A stretch of 64,000 bases of DNA, from positions 10,912,001 to 10,976,000 of the forward strand of contig OY755187.1 of NCBI GenBank assembly GCA_963576735.1. The letters run 5' to 3'. Below the pieces are notes generated by a model. The model was not told the origin of the DNA. It saw nothing but the letters and a program-made list of their open reading frames with translations, and ran no database searches. The position numbers were made by a program, and so were the translations under genes. The DNA comes from Bedellia somnulentella (taxonomy: Eukaryota > Arthropoda > Insecta > Lepidoptera > Bedelliidae). Shown in pieces: positions 12,148 to 23,765 of this stretch (its first letter is position 1; each line of letters begins with the position of its first letter).

Positions 12148-13335
12148 CACAATAAATATCTTCTTAAATATCTTATCGTATTTACTGTGGTTATGCTGAT
12201 CATTTACTTCTCATTAGGATTTTTAAGAATGATAACCGTAATCATTTGGTAATACCTCTGTGTACCTGTGGTAGAATATTTCTGTCGATCCAAAGGTCTT
12301 GGTAACCAAAAAGATTTAACTTAGTTGAGTGGAATATTGCTGGCTTGAATTATTATATATAATTGAATCATATTATAGATATCCTGTATATACTTCTAGA
12401 CTACAAAATACCCTGAACATAGTGAGCTATTCCCACGGCGGGACAAAATATATGGGCGGTGATGATGTGATGGCAGGGCAGTATGTGTGCATTATTTAAA
12501 CTATGTCATTGATTTAATTATTATGAGTATTATACAGAAATTAAAATTATATTAATTTATGATATAGGAAATCAACCTTTATCTAAAACATTGTGATTAA
12601 GTAGATAGGTTAGCCAAAAATTTAATATAGCTATAAAAGTATATGCCGTGAGCATAAGTTAGTAAGTAAGTATACATTTCTCAGAGTATTTGACTTATGT
12701 TGAAAATCATTTTATACACACAAGTCGTCGCATGAGGATGTTAGTTTTCTATTAAAAGTAAAAGTTAATCGATGTCTACATATCTGTATAAAATATAAGT
12801 TAAGCACAACTTTCTGTGACATGTTTATCTCTTTCACTCCTCCATAAATATGCTAATGCTCGAACGAATGCAACATAGTCTTCACATTAATACTTAGGTG
12901 TAAATATTACGAAAGTGACATGTATATAAATATCATTTCTCATTTATATTCCAATGCATTTGGATGAAGAAAATGATTTACGTTTTTGTAAGTATTCTAG
13001 TAAATACTTTTAGAGAGCTATCATTATCACAAGGAGGTTTCACCTGCCTTAGATATGATTAATTTGTTTGTAATGTAGGTATTTTAAAAATCAAATAATA
13101 AAAACTACAAAAAGGAAATAAACTGCGAAATTTTAATCTTGATTCAAATAACGGATATCTCAATGACAGAGAATGTTTCAAGAATCGTAGAGATTAGCGA
13201 AATAGCGTAAGGTGTATGAGAGCGCCTATATCAAGTGAGAAGTGACAAACAGATATTTATACAAAATCTGCCAGTATATCAGTTCTCTCATGGCGTACTC
13301 GTTTTCACACGCCTTTACTGAATGTCTGAGTGTAG
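12148..13335. other. Stretch without genes
   Basis: AT-rich, apparently unique sequence. No exon, RNA gene or element could be supported. Confidence 0.5.
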
Positions 13336-13337
13336 AG

Positions 13338-13500
13338 AGGGATTGCTGGGCGATGCGGTTGGAGACCCATCACTAAACAACCTTTATTTTACCATCTTTT
13401 CCCCACTGAACTTCCAAAAGTGGCTAAGGAATTTCTTATTCTTTAGCTCTGGCTACCTCTTCTAGGGATTTATAGCCGTAGTTATATATGTGTGTGTGTT
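13338..13500 (+). repeat. SINE-A, 5'-truncated copy
   Basis: Begins at CTGGGCGATGCGGTTGGAG and ends ATAGCCGTAGTTATATATGT. The first third of the element is missing, as expected for incomplete reverse transcription. Confidence 0.8.
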
Positions 13501-13649
13501 GAGCCGGCCACCATTCGAATACCGACAAACATAATTAGCGTTAAGCACCTCAAAACGTTCAACTAGAATGTGGATTGGCAATTATGTCATGGCTGTAAGA
13601 TTATCGCTTTGATCCTACGTGGAACTTACATAATATTTATATAGAGTTG

Positions 13650-13895
13650 TTCGCACCGCATTAAAATTGGGGTGGGCAGGCAAAAAATATAATATACAGT
13701 GGATACCAGATAGTATGAATACCAGTAACCTCAAACAGGCAAGTGTCCGAAATATGAAAAAAAGAGCATGTTTAAAAAAATATATGGACGTGAAAGAAGC
13801 TAGAGAGGTTTGCCAGGATCGTACAAAGTGGCGATCGATAGTCTCTGCCTACCCCAATAAAAACTAACGGCGTGAGTATATGTATATGTATGCAT
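13650..13895 (+). pseudogene. LINE 3' end: C-terminal ORF2 piece and GTAT tail
   Basis: This is the 3' end of a non-LTR retrotransposon. The reading frame 13667-13867 ends with AREVCQDRTKWRSIVSAYP, the C-terminus of an endonuclease/reverse-transcriptase polyprotein. It is followed within a few bases by GGCGTGAGTATATGTATATG. The 3' UTR is therefore almost absent, and the tail matches the SINE-A tail. The same protein end occurs at 29.9, 30.9, 23.4, 42.6, 35.3 and 58.1 kb. The clade is not assigned. The copy is severely 5'-truncated. Confidence 0.75.
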
Positions 13896-14547
13896 TAGAA
13901 CCTCTGCCTACTCTATGGTTAAACACGGCGTGATCGTTTGTGCCTTCGAGTTAAACGTCTAGCTATTGCTTACTATACGTGCTTTTCACTAGCTTAGTTT
14001 AATTTAAAATAACACAGATAAAACTACGGGCATAAATACTTAACAACAGGAATTCTCATTTTTCTTGCAACAGTTATTTCACTTTTCATAATCGCATCGA
14101 GGAAGCATTCAAAGAATTTTGTTATACGGTAAAGTATTTAGATTATAAAATATTACGAAAGCATTTTCTGTACAATTATTGCGTATCAAATTAATGTGTT
14201 AATGAGTTATGAGAACTAAATCAGATTTTAAAACTTTGACTAGATATCGTGTTATGGTTTCAAATACGTTAGATTCATAATATGATAGCTTCATACAAAT
14301 TAAGTAAATTTGATATCCTATTCTCTGATAAGAAGAATTCCAAGTTTTTTTTTAACATTTAGGTAAAATTAAACAGTGTTAAGTTACGATACGTTTGAAA
14401 AGGTTGGTTTCATACAAAGAAGAGGCAAGAAAGGATTTGCATGACTCTGCAAAGCTGCGATCTTAAACTTAGGTGGGAACTTTTGAACATGACTTGTTAT
14501 GATATAATCATATTCCTATTTTTATTCTGTTCATCATATAACATTAT

Positions 14548-14802
14548 ATATACATACATACATACATATACTCACGTCTGTAAATCCCTACAAGGGGTAG
14601 CCAGAGCTGAGGAACTAGAAGTTCCTCGGCCACTTTTGGAAAGTAGAGAGGGGAAAAGATGGTAAAAATAAAGGTTGTTGGTGATGGGTCTCCAACCGCA
14701 TCGCCCAAAAATCCCTTAATAGCCCCAATACCGTTAGTCGCCTCTTACGTACACCCACCGGAAGAAATGGGGTAGTGCTATTCTAAGCCGACACTACACC
14801 GC
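14548..14802 (-). repeat. SINE-A full-length copy
   Basis: Minus orientation with an (ACAT)n tail on the plus strand (14553-14572) and intact 5' end (CGACACTACACCGCA). It contains all family blocks. Confidence 0.9.
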
Positions 14803-14809
14803 AAATTAA

Positions 14810-16740
14810 TTAATTATGTTATGTTATAATAAAAAATACGAAATTATTACTTCTTTCAAGTTTTTTGAAAGTCAGAAACAATACTAGAAATGCATCACTA
14901 TTAAGTTCTGAATTAGTACAGTAAGGGCGATGACCCTAAATAGACAAAGGACAGGGAACCTTGAGTACCCAGAATTATATGAGATGCATGTCTAACCGGT
15001 AATACCTATAATGGTCATAACAACCATGATAAAACAATCAACGGAATCATAATCAACGAAAAAATGGTATGCCTATCTTATGGACACCATAATTATTATT
15101 AAACTATAAAATCTTTGAACAATGCCGAGTCTTATCCGACGGATTACTTATTAAATCTCCTCTCATTATGCCTCAGTAAGCTATTTTATAATAAGGTACT
15201 GTGTCAGTGATTATTATAATAACCTAATGTCGGCCTTTCGAATTACAGTGGGCTTAAGTTATGCTGCGTGACTTATAAAAAGTCATAGAGTCAAGGTAGG
15301 ATGCGCTTAGATGTTCGATATAAAGAAGCGTGTTGTGTATGATTCGCTTTTAATTGTTTATCTATGTAATGAGTATCTTGAGATTGTATATTTCGTAGAA
15401 TTGGCGATTCGTTTCATTTATTAATTTGAAGTTTACAGAGTTATCACGATTCGTTTCGTGTGCGTTGTTGAATGATTTTTGGTTGGAATTATAATTAATT
15501 ATATTTCAGTTTCATTATTAATTATTAACGATATTATTTGTATTGTTGCTCTATGTTGTTTGTGATTGTGAGACATCAATTTATAAATTATCAAGGTACA
15601 TCATGAAATTTTACACCAAAGTTTCAAATGCGTCTAACAGAGCCAAGTTTGGTATCATCATCGACACTTTGTTATCAAGTCTATATAATATTTATATATG
15701 TTTTAGTGTTGTATACAAAACAAACATAGAAAGACAAAAGACACCACGTCGTTTATGCTTTTTTCTAATTTATTTTGTCCTCAAACATTAACATTTTCCT
15801 TAACTCATTTATTAATCATGATTTGTCTGATTACTGTTTGTTCCATCCCACACTATCTCTATGCCGATAAAATCTTTTAAAATGTTTTTCACTGTGCAAA
15901 GAACCCCGACAAGGAAAATGATCCCGTAATATAGAATAAGAATTTAAAAGAAATAACTCACAGCATAAGTTTTAGAATGAACGTAACCCAAATGCGTTCA
16001 TGTCACTTTTTTGTTTTATTTGTTCAGATTCTTTCGAGCAACGAAATAAGTTCAGTGAAAGGATAATGTTAGTGGCGGTAAGACTTAATAGATGTTCGCT
16101 TTATCGGGACATGCTGACTGACAGTTAGTGATTTAATTCTGGGAGGTCTCTCACTTATTCGGATATAAAATACTAAAAAAAATAGAATCACAGAGCAGGT
16201 TCATAGTTATTTCACTTTTTCACACACAAAAGTATATTGAATTATGGATTGTTAATCTTAGTCAGGGCTTTCGAGAATCATCAGATATCGTAATTGCATC
16301 AAAATCCTTTCTTTATTTTATAATTTGTATCGTGTAAATTACCTATATTAAATGCTATACGATTGTTATTTAACGTACTTTTATTAATCCTACCATCCTC
16401 CTTGTAATGTACGATACAAATTTCTACAAATACCGTGTTTTCCTGTTTGTACTTTACTCAATTACGGGCTTGTATAAGTAAAGTCGGTTAAGCAAGCAGT
16501 TATCTATTCAAATCAGTAATTTAAAACTCTTAAATATTTTCATGTAGACTACGACAACACACTTAGAGCATCGTTTAGATAAATAGAAGACAATTTAATG
16601 CCATGTTTTTTGGTTTCCCGAGTGCTTTTTAAGATATTTTAAAAAAACCGTTATATTTAGTTGGAAAATAAATTAACGTTTGTCAATAGTTACCTTGAGT
16701 CCATAAAGTTGGGATAGGATGGGATTTATTTGAAGAAATA
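14810..16740. other. Stretch without genes
   Basis: AT-rich, mostly unique sequence. Short open frames such as 15543-15791 show no family resemblance or splice support. No transposon was recognised. Confidence 0.5.
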
Positions 16741-16753
16741 GAAACTTAACTTG

Positions 16754-17003
16754 CCGTGTAGTGTCGGTTTAGAATAACACTACCCCATTTCTACCCGTGG
16801 GTGATCGTAAGAGGCGACTAAGGGTATAAAGGCTTATTAAGTGATTTTTGGGCGATGCGGTTGGAGACCCATCACCAACAACCTTTATTCTACCATCTTT
16901 TCCCCACTCAACTTCCAAAAGTGGCTGAGGAATTTTTCATTCCAAAGCTCTGGCTACCTAGTTAAGGGATTCATAGCCGTGAGTATATGTATGTATGTAT
17001 GTA
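16754..17003 (+). repeat. SINE-A full-length copy
   Basis: Starts CCGTGTAGTGTCGGTTTAG and ends GTATATGTATGTATGTATG. TAGAAACTTA occurs just upstream (16739-16748) and immediately downstream (17002-17011), a probable TSD with a few extra bases at the 5' junction. Confidence 0.85.
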
Positions 17004-17289
17004 GAAACTTATTTATGCTTATGCCGTTTATTCCTATTGAAGTAGTGGCAGCTTGGAAGTGATTACTATTTTGCACAGTCCTCACAAATTTTTAACATAA
17101 ATTTATTTTCATACATGCTCTTTTATTCTCATGACACCTAATGTATACATGCGAACAAATAATTTAATACAGCAAGCGGAAAAAATAACCTAAAGAAAAG
17201 TAATTTGACAATATAATAATATGCAACCATTATCAATGATCATAATACCTTTACAGTGGAAGTAAATGTTTCTACAATTATAATTTTTC

Positions 17290-17345
17290 TTTCTTCTCAG
17301 CCCATTTATGTCCCCACCAAGGGTTCGAGCCTACCCTATATAGGT
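17290..17345 (-). repeat. tRNA-derived repeat scrap
   Basis: AAGGGTTCGAGCCTACCC resembles a box B read on the minus strand. Related sequence lies at 21556-21625, and a similar GTGGACTATGGTC motif at about 17704. Probably remnants of an old tRNA-headed SINE. Confidence 0.35.
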
Positions 17346-17780
17346 CGATTTGGCCATAGTAATAGTATAGTTTTTAGCAAGAAAAAAATTGCTCTTCGTT
17401 CTTAGTTAAGTATTAACTAAAACCATTGAAATACCGTTTGGTAGTGAACTAGCTAAAGTAAGCTAGAAAATTCAGTTTCCTCTAAAAACGAATTTGTTTT
17501 TTGCTTATCAAATAGAAGTTCCTATACTAAGAAATAACATTTTATTGTATAGTATAGACACTTATACTGAAGCTAAAATACCTCCCCAGAAAATTGTTAT
17601 AACCCAGGAGATATTACAGAATTGCCAATTTAATTACAAGATTTCTTGAAAACAAGATGTTCTCAGATTAGCTGTTACAGGTCGCAAAATCACAAAAGAT
17701 CATAGTGGACTATGGTCTCATCGCCTAAGGGTAGGCTTAAGTCCCACGGAAAATACTTACATGAGCTATTATATGTATAG

Positions 17781-17832
17781 TACATACACTCTCGGCTATA
17801 AATCCCTAGACGGAGCTTCGGAATAGGAAATT
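17781..17832 (-). repeat. Outer SINE-A, 3' piece (split by a younger copy)
   Basis: The tail part of an older minus-orientation SINE-A (CTCGGCTATAAATCCCTAGA). The rest of this copy resumes at 18084 beyond the nested insertion. Confidence 0.65.
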
Positions 17833-18073
17833 TACATATAAACTCACGGCTATAAATCCTTAGAAGGGGTAACCAGAGCTAAGGAATTAGAAATTCCTCA
17901 GCCACTTTTGGAAAGTTGAATGGGGAAAAGATGGTAAAATAATGGTTGTTGGTGATGGGTCTCCAGCCGCATCACCCAAAAATCCCTTAAAAGCCCCAAT
18001 ACCGTTAGTCGCCTCTTACGTACACCCACCGGAAGAAATGGGGTAGTGTTATTCTAAGCCGACACTACACAGC
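17833..18073 (-). repeat. SINE-A copy nested in another SINE-A
   Basis: Full minus-orientation copy flanked by ATAGGAAATT at 17823-17832 and 18074-18083. Both flanks are SINE-A sequence, so this younger copy inserted into an older member of the same family. Confidence 0.85.
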
Positions 18074-18083
18074 ATAGGAAATT

Positions 18084-18275
18084 AAAATAAAAAATAGAAT
18101 ATTTCTCCGCCACTTTTGCAAGTTGAGTGGGGAAAAGATTGTAAAGTAAATGTTTTTGTTGACGGGTTTCACTCAGGTCAAAAATTATTTAGAAAGACCC
18201 AATACCCTAAGCCGCCTCTTACGAAAACCCACGGGTAGAAATGGGGAAGTGTTTTTCTAAGCCGATACTACACAG
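18084..18275 (-). repeat. Outer SINE-A, 5' piece
   Basis: Continuation of the copy interrupted at 17832, from TTTCTCCGCCACTTTTGC to ACTACACAGCA. Confidence 0.7.
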
Positions 18276-18734
18276 CAATACTAGAGTGTATCTTTCTTAC
18301 TACTATAGAAACACGACATGATTCTTAAATATCATCTAATTCCGCGCTTTACCACTAACAAATCTTAATTATCTATATTTCTCATAACTATTTGTGAGAT
18401 TATTACATCAGACATTATAATATCGACGATTTTAAATCAGTCTGCTTTTAATATTACTCAAAACTTATGTAAAAAACATTCAGAAAAAGTTATGAGAGAA
18501 AGTTAATTATGTGATCTATCCGATTTTTTAAATGATATGTATTAGATAGTTTTGTTCAAATTTGTAACATTTGAAATGCATGTCTAAGATGACTCTCAGA
18601 ATGATTTAATAGCTCTAATTTGTATTACGTATACGACTCATAAATTGATAACGTGACCAGCAAAAGAGATTCACTGCATTCTTTCCATTTCGTTTTACTT
18701 TTCACGCTTACATACATATGCTCAAGGCTGTTAA

Positions 18735-18970
18735 TTGCTGCGTAGTGTCGGCATACAATAGCACTACCCCATTTCTTCCGGTGGGTGTACGTAAGAGGCG
18801 ACTAACGGTATTGGGATGTTAAGGGATTTTAGGGCGATGTGATTTTGGACCCATCACCAACAATCTTTATTTCACCATCTTTTCCCACGCAACTTCCAAA
18901 AGTGTCTAAGAAATGTGTAATTCCCTAGCTCTGGCTACCCCTTCAAGTGATTTATAGCCGTAAGTATTTA
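18735..18970 (+). repeat. SINE-A copy
   Basis: From GCTGCGTAGTGTCGGC to ATAGCCGTAAGTATTTATT. The tail is degenerate. A divergent tail-half fragment in the opposite orientation follows immediately. Confidence 0.8.
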
Positions 18971-18971
18971 T

Positions 18972-19068
18972 TAATTCCTAAAAGGGGTATCCAGAGCTTC
19001 GGAATAAGAAGTTTCTGAGCCAATTTTGGAAGTTGAGTTGGGTCAAGATTGTCAAATTAAGGTTTTCG
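18972..19068 (-). repeat. SINE-A 3' fragment
   Basis: Minus-orientation tail half (CCTAAAAGGGGTATCCAGAG to AAGATTGTCAAATTAAGG), abutting the plus-orientation copy so that the two form an inverted pair. Confidence 0.65.
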
Positions 19069-19211
19069 TCGTGTAATTTTCCACTTCGTAAAAACGTTTT
19101 CAATCAATTCAAATACTTTTGTTTCTTACTTTAGCATATTATCTTGATAAAGCCATAGCTGGAGTGACTCAAATCTATAATGCTACTTTTCTTAATCTTC
19201 AATTATCTGCA

Positions 19212-19347
19212 GGGCAAGCACGAGCCGTGTTTAAACTAGTTATCGCGTGGGATAAAGCAGCCATCTCTTACGCACTTACTTAGTATCGTATACTGCCATC
19301 TCATTCTAACCGTTATCGAGTCGATAAAATTGCGCTCGTGCTTGCCC
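19212..19347. mobile_element. MITE-1, 136 bp, terminal inverted repeats
   Basis: Ends in inverted repeats GGGCAAGCACGAGC and GCTCGTGCTTGCCC. The interior contains GATAAAGCAGCCATCTCTTA and ACCGTTATCGAGTCGATAAA. Two more copies occur at 22676 and 46051. It has no coding capacity. The flanks suggest at most a 3 bp duplication (CAG), so the superfamily is not assigned. Confidence 0.8.
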
Positions 19348-19655
19348 AGCTGGTCATGATAGGTAGGTATATTTGCAAAACATACACATTACACAGTACA
19401 CTACGATTGTTAAATATGGAAATATGGAATTGACAATGATTTCGTAAGTTACACCGTTATCGCATCATTTCAGTTCTTACGTGAATGTGTGTAATATTTG
19501 TTTTATATGTGTGTAACTCTCTATTAAATTGATACTGTAACGTGTGACGATAGATCAATTGAAGAGAATGCTTAAACATAAAATATCTTACGGTTTGTGG
19601 TCATTTCTCTAGAAGCATTTTTTCCAGAATACCATTTTTACTATTATCTCAAACT

Positions 19656-19705
19656 CTAACTTTCACTTAGCTTATCCCCGAAGGGGTGACAGAGTACTAA
19701 TAGTG
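19656..19705 (-). repeat. SINE-C tail scrap
   Basis: TTATCCCCGAAGGGGTGACAGA matches the 3' region of SINE-C (GCCAACCCCTTCGGGGATA) in reverse. Confidence 0.4.
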
Positions 19706-19902
19706 AGTGAACTTATTTTTTTTAAATTATTTCTGTAAATATTTTATGTTGTGATGTAAATAAGTAATTGGTTTTTCAATTCTAATCTTAATTCTATATC
19801 TTCAAAAAGTCCTCTACTGCGCTTCTCATTGTCTATTGAAAATATTGAAATGTTATTTAAATGACTAACATGCAGAAATATAATCAGTTTAATTGAATTT
19901 AG

Positions 19903-20164
19903 CAGTGTAGTGTCGGCTTAGCCGTGTAGGCTCGGCTTAGAATAGCACTACCCCGTTTCTACCGATGGGTGTACGTAAGAGGCGACTAACGGTATTGAGG
20001 CTTGTAAGGGATTTTTGGGCGATGCGGTTGGAGACCCATCACCAAAAACCTTTGCTTCACCATCTTTTCCCTACTCAATTTTCCAAAAGTGGCTGAGGAA
20101 TTTCTAATTCCTTAGCTCTGGCTACCCCTTCTAGGGATTTATAGCCGTGAGTATATGTATGTAT
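19903..20164 (+). repeat. SINE-A copy with duplicated 5' end and TSD
   Basis: Flanked by GAATTTAG (19895-19902 and 20165-20172). The 5' end carries about 20 bp twice (CAGTGTAGTGTCGGCTTAG then CCGTGTAGGCTCGGCTTAG) before the normal body, as if reverse transcription restarted at its end. Confidence 0.88.
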
Positions 20165-20625
20165 GAATTTAGAAAAACATCAACTAACACAACAGAAATG
20201 TTTCACACATGTCTTATTTAAATTCATCAAGTAATAAAGCCAATTACTACAAAGGGCTATTGAGTACAAGGCGGCGAGGCTTCAATAAAATTCCAAGCTT
20301 TATGTAATAGTACATGTTAAGTTAATATCTTAAATCACATAATGAACTATTAAAAATGAAACAAGTTGTAAACACGTCTGTTTTGTAATCCAATTTAGAT
20401 TAGACTTTCTTGAGAAAGAACTCTCACTTTTGTTCGGACATTATAGCGGAAGGATATTGCATTAATTCTTACTAAATAACGATATTTAGACGAACGATAA
20501 TTATGCAAGTTCGTGTTAGTATCCTATTTGCATATTCTTATCATGTAGCAAACAGACTTGTGTAATATGAGACTTTAGTCAATCATCTGCCTTCTTTTGT
20601 TACAAAACGAAGTTAAATATTATTT

Positions 20626-20899
20626 TTTAAATCTTTTTGTTCATGAAACTCCATGTGGGGATTATTACTAATAAATAAAGAATAAATAAAGGAAAGAAAA
20701 ATTTCGACACAGGCGGGGATCGAACCCGCGACCTCGGGTGAACGCCCCGACGCTCTGCCAACTGAGCTACCGTGTCAATTGGCTGCCAGTGCGAAATTCC
20801 TCTATCCTTTATTTCTTTTTACACGTTTAAGTAAGGTCGCGGGTTCGATCCCCGCCTGTGTCGAAATTTTTCTTTCCTTTATTTATTCTTTATTTATTA
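20626..20899 (-). mobile_element. SINE-B, palindromic tRNA-derived element with 17 bp TSD
   Basis: Flanked by the perfect 17 bp repeat GAAGTTAAATATTATTT (20609-20625 and 20900-20916). On the minus strand a tRNA-like head (20776-20706) has perfect box A (TAGCTCAGTTGG) and box B (GGTTCGATCCC) and folds into a full cloverleaf. The anticodon loop GCGTTCA lacks U33, so it is unlikely to be a working tRNA. Uniquely, about 65 bp from the T arm through the (TTTA)-rich tail is repeated in inverted orientation at the element's other end, making a long hairpin. Confidence 0.85.
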
Positions 20900-21204
20900 G
20901 AAGTTAAATATTATTTAACCCAAGAGCTATTTATGATAAGGAAGATGGTGGTTCTTCTTTACAATTATTAACACCACCATAGCAGTCCGGACTGATGCCT
21001 TAAAGTGCTCTCGGAAGCACGGAATTATCTATATTATCAAGTAATCACGTCATTTAAGCCTACAATATCCTGTAAAATTTGGTTGAATATTACAAATCGG
21101 ACGTGTGAGTTTTCTCCGCGAGCATTGTGAACCGAACGCTCTATCGCTACCACGTGCTACCACGGAGGCAGTATTGCAAATTCTTAAGTAAAGAAGTAAA
21201 AATA

Positions 21205-21290
21205 TAATTATAATGTTTTTGTTCATGAAAACCACATGTGGGAAATATTATTATTTATTTATTAGAAGTAAAAATATGTTTATTTAATGA
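21205..21290 (-). repeat. SINE-B terminal fragment
   Basis: TTTTTGTTCATGAAAACCACATGTGGGA matches the outer end of SINE-B copies; the tRNA part is missing. Confidence 0.55.
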
Positions 21291-21555
21291 AAAATATGTT
21301 TATTTATTGATGTTCTTAACATAAAATTAGTCCCGCAGCCTTACATAATGAACCACATAGTGCCTTTAACCACACCATCCCATTAAGGTCACTTACACCT
21401 GGCCGTATTTACACGAGACAACAATTTTAAAGAAAGTTAGCCGCTTTGTGTCGTGAGCTGTCCATTATAGAGGTGCTGTGCGATTATTATGCAATGAAAA
21501 AAGACCCTTATTGCGATGCAAACAATAATGATTTATGCTTACATCTTATATTTGT

Positions 21556-21625
21556 CACCAAGGGATTCGAGCCTACCCTAGTTAGGTTGATTTGGATATA
21601 GCCCACCACGCTGGCCAAGAATGGG
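21556..21625 (-). repeat. tRNA-derived SINE scrap
   Basis: Contains GGATTCGAGCCTACCC (box B in reverse) and CCCACCACGCTGGCC, a motif pair typical of lepidopteran tRNA SINE heads. Related to 17290-17345. Confidence 0.4.
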
Positions 21626-21679
21626 TAAGCAGACATAATGATTTGATTTGAGGTTAATATTGTGAAAAGGTTTTTGTTT

Positions 21680-21919
21680 ACATACAAATATTCACGGCCA
21701 TAAATTCAAAAAAGGGCAACCACAGCTTCAGAGCTAGAAACTCCTCAGCCACATTTGGAAGTTGATAGGAGACAAGATGGAAGAAATAAAGTATCGTTGG
21801 TGATGGGTCTCAACCACATCGCCCAAAAGCCACATAAAAAAGCCCCATACCCTTAGTCGCCTCTGAGGACACCCGTGGGTAGAAAGGGGTACTGACATTC
21901 TAAGCCGGCACTATACGAA
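21680..21919 (-). repeat. SINE-A, divergent copy
   Basis: Minus orientation, from ACATACAAATATTCACGGCC to GCCGGCACTATACGA. Many substitutions and small gaps. It belongs to a subgroup with GATAGGAGACAAGATGG, also seen at 53145. Confidence 0.75.
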
Positions 21920-22303
21920 AATGCTTACTTGTATGTTAATGTCAAGACTTACTTACATAACATAATCGCACAACCGTCTAAACACATGTCTATTCCAATT
22001 TTATGCGCGTTTGATATTCAAACTCTTTCGTCCATAAAAGAATGTGTTTTTCTATCGTCTTGGTCTAAGGTGTTTGTTATTCACGCATCGTTGGATACCT
22101 GAGGTTTCCTCGTGGAGGTGAATAAATATGATGAACTTGAGCGTTGCATTATAATATTAATAATAGATTAGGATATAAAAAAACCTATCATCAGTATTTA
22201 AGTAAATGCATTCATATGTGAAGAATGAATTCACACCGCACGCCATATATCGTAAAGTTTAGGTGATAGCTTTTTTGATTTTAAGATGTCTAAAAATCAC
22301 ACC

Positions 22304-22540
22304 AGCTGTGTAGTGTCGGCTTAGAATAGCACTACCCCATTTCTTCCTTGGGGCTTGGGGCTTGGGGCTTTTTAAGGGATTTTTGGGCGATGCGGTTGGA
22401 GACCCATCACCAACAACCTTTGTACTACCATCTTTTCCCCACTCAACTTCCAAAAGTGGCTGAGGAATTTGTTATTTCTCAGCTCTGGCTACCCCTTTTA
22501 GGGATTTATAGCCGTGAGTATATGTATGTATGTATGTATG
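22304..22540 (+). repeat. SINE-A copy with 13 bp TSD
   Basis: Flanked by TAAAAATCACACC at 22291-22303 and 22541-22553. An internal segment (GGTGGGTGTACG... to CGGTATT) is replaced by a short GGGGCTT repeat. The tail is (GTAT)4. Confidence 0.92.
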
Positions 22541-22675
22541 TAAAAATCACACCTTTGTTTTGACTTTACTTTTTAGGTAGCAAGGAATGTCAGAACCGTT
22601 TTATTAATTCGCTAATCAAGTAAATTATATTTTCTCTTAACAATATAAATATAAGCCACCTGTATGGCTAGCACG

Positions 22676-22790
22676 AGCGACCTTTTAGATACCGCGTGGT
22701 ATAAAACAGCCATCTCTTTCGCACTTACATAGTATCGTATCCCGTCATCTAATTCTAACCGATATCGTGACGATAAAATAACGCTAGATA
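22676..22790. mobile_element. MITE-1, degenerate copy
   Basis: Shares GCTAGCACGAGCG, AAAACAGCCATCTCTTTCGC and TAACCGATATCG with the 19212 copy in the same order. The right terminal repeat has decayed. Confidence 0.65.
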
Positions 22791-23410
22791 CATCCCATTC
22801 AATTACCAAGATTGTAAAATTATTAATTTCCTTATTTAAAACGCTCAAAGCGGAAGTCTACATATCAGTAAAAAACGTACTACCAGAAGCGAAATACTAG
22901 TCAATACAAAAACCAAGACTTCAATTACTACACAATAAATAACTTGCAGTTCCGTTCCCATCATGCGGATTCTATAAGTTTTTATCACGTGGCATTTGCG
23001 ATGCGTTGCTTAGACGCAGGTAGCCGATAGTTTCCGGTCTGGCGCACATCGAGCCTTCGCTGGTATAGGAAGTTGAAAAAAGGGACACAGCTGACACGAA
23101 GAGAGTTTAGAAACTAGTAATATAATATTTTTGTACTTTCCTCGATGGCGTTGAAATTGAGATATCTGAGTAAGTAAAGTAGGCTTTAGTTTAAAAGTTG
23201 TATAAGTAGATATTAAAAATAGTAATGTATGTATAACTTCAAGCTGATTCCCGAGATTAGCTTTGTACCATTTTTGTTTGATTTGAAGTGTACGTATAGG
23301 CTATGTTTCAATTTAAAAGTGCGCAGTTATGTATGTTATACCGATACCATAAATCAACATACATTTAAGAAAATAAATATTTACTTTTACACGAATACAA
23401 TAAATAGAGA

Positions 23411-23655
23411 CATACATACATATTCTCACGCCGTTAGTTCCCATTTGGGTAGACAGAGACTATCGATCGCCACTTTGTACGATCCTGGCAAACCTCTCTG
23501 GCTTCGTTTACATCCATCAATATTTTCATACATGCTCATTTATTCTTCATACTGCGGACACCTGCCTTAGTATTTTGAGCACATTTTCTATTTGATCCAA
23601 ATGTGTCCTCCGAGGTCGTCCTCTACTAAAATTACCTTCCACATTGGCTATATAT
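23411..23655 (-). pseudogene. LINE 3' end (C-terminal ORF2 remnant)
   Basis: Minus-orientation copy of the LINE 3' end: an ACATACATACATATTCTCAC tail, then sequence encoding the ...EVCQDRTKWRSIVSAYP end and the upstream GRPRRTHLDQIE-like segment. It extends about 245 bp and is 5'-truncated. Confidence 0.7.
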
Positions 23656-23765
23656 ATCTCAATATAAATAAAGACTTACTCTGTTTATGCATATCCATCA
23701 AAATAAAGTAGGTAACGGTTTTTTCCTCTTTTGATATTTCATATGTCATTGTTTTAATTCAAAAC

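Noticed and set aside
20706..20776. Functional tRNA gene on the minus strand
   Set aside because: It lies inside a retroposon with a 17 bp TSD, lacks U33, and similar copies carry other anticodons, so it is annotated as a SINE head.
21050..21235. 61-codon minus-strand frame with a signal-peptide-like start
   Set aside because: It overlaps a SINE-B end, and the remainder has no recognisable family.
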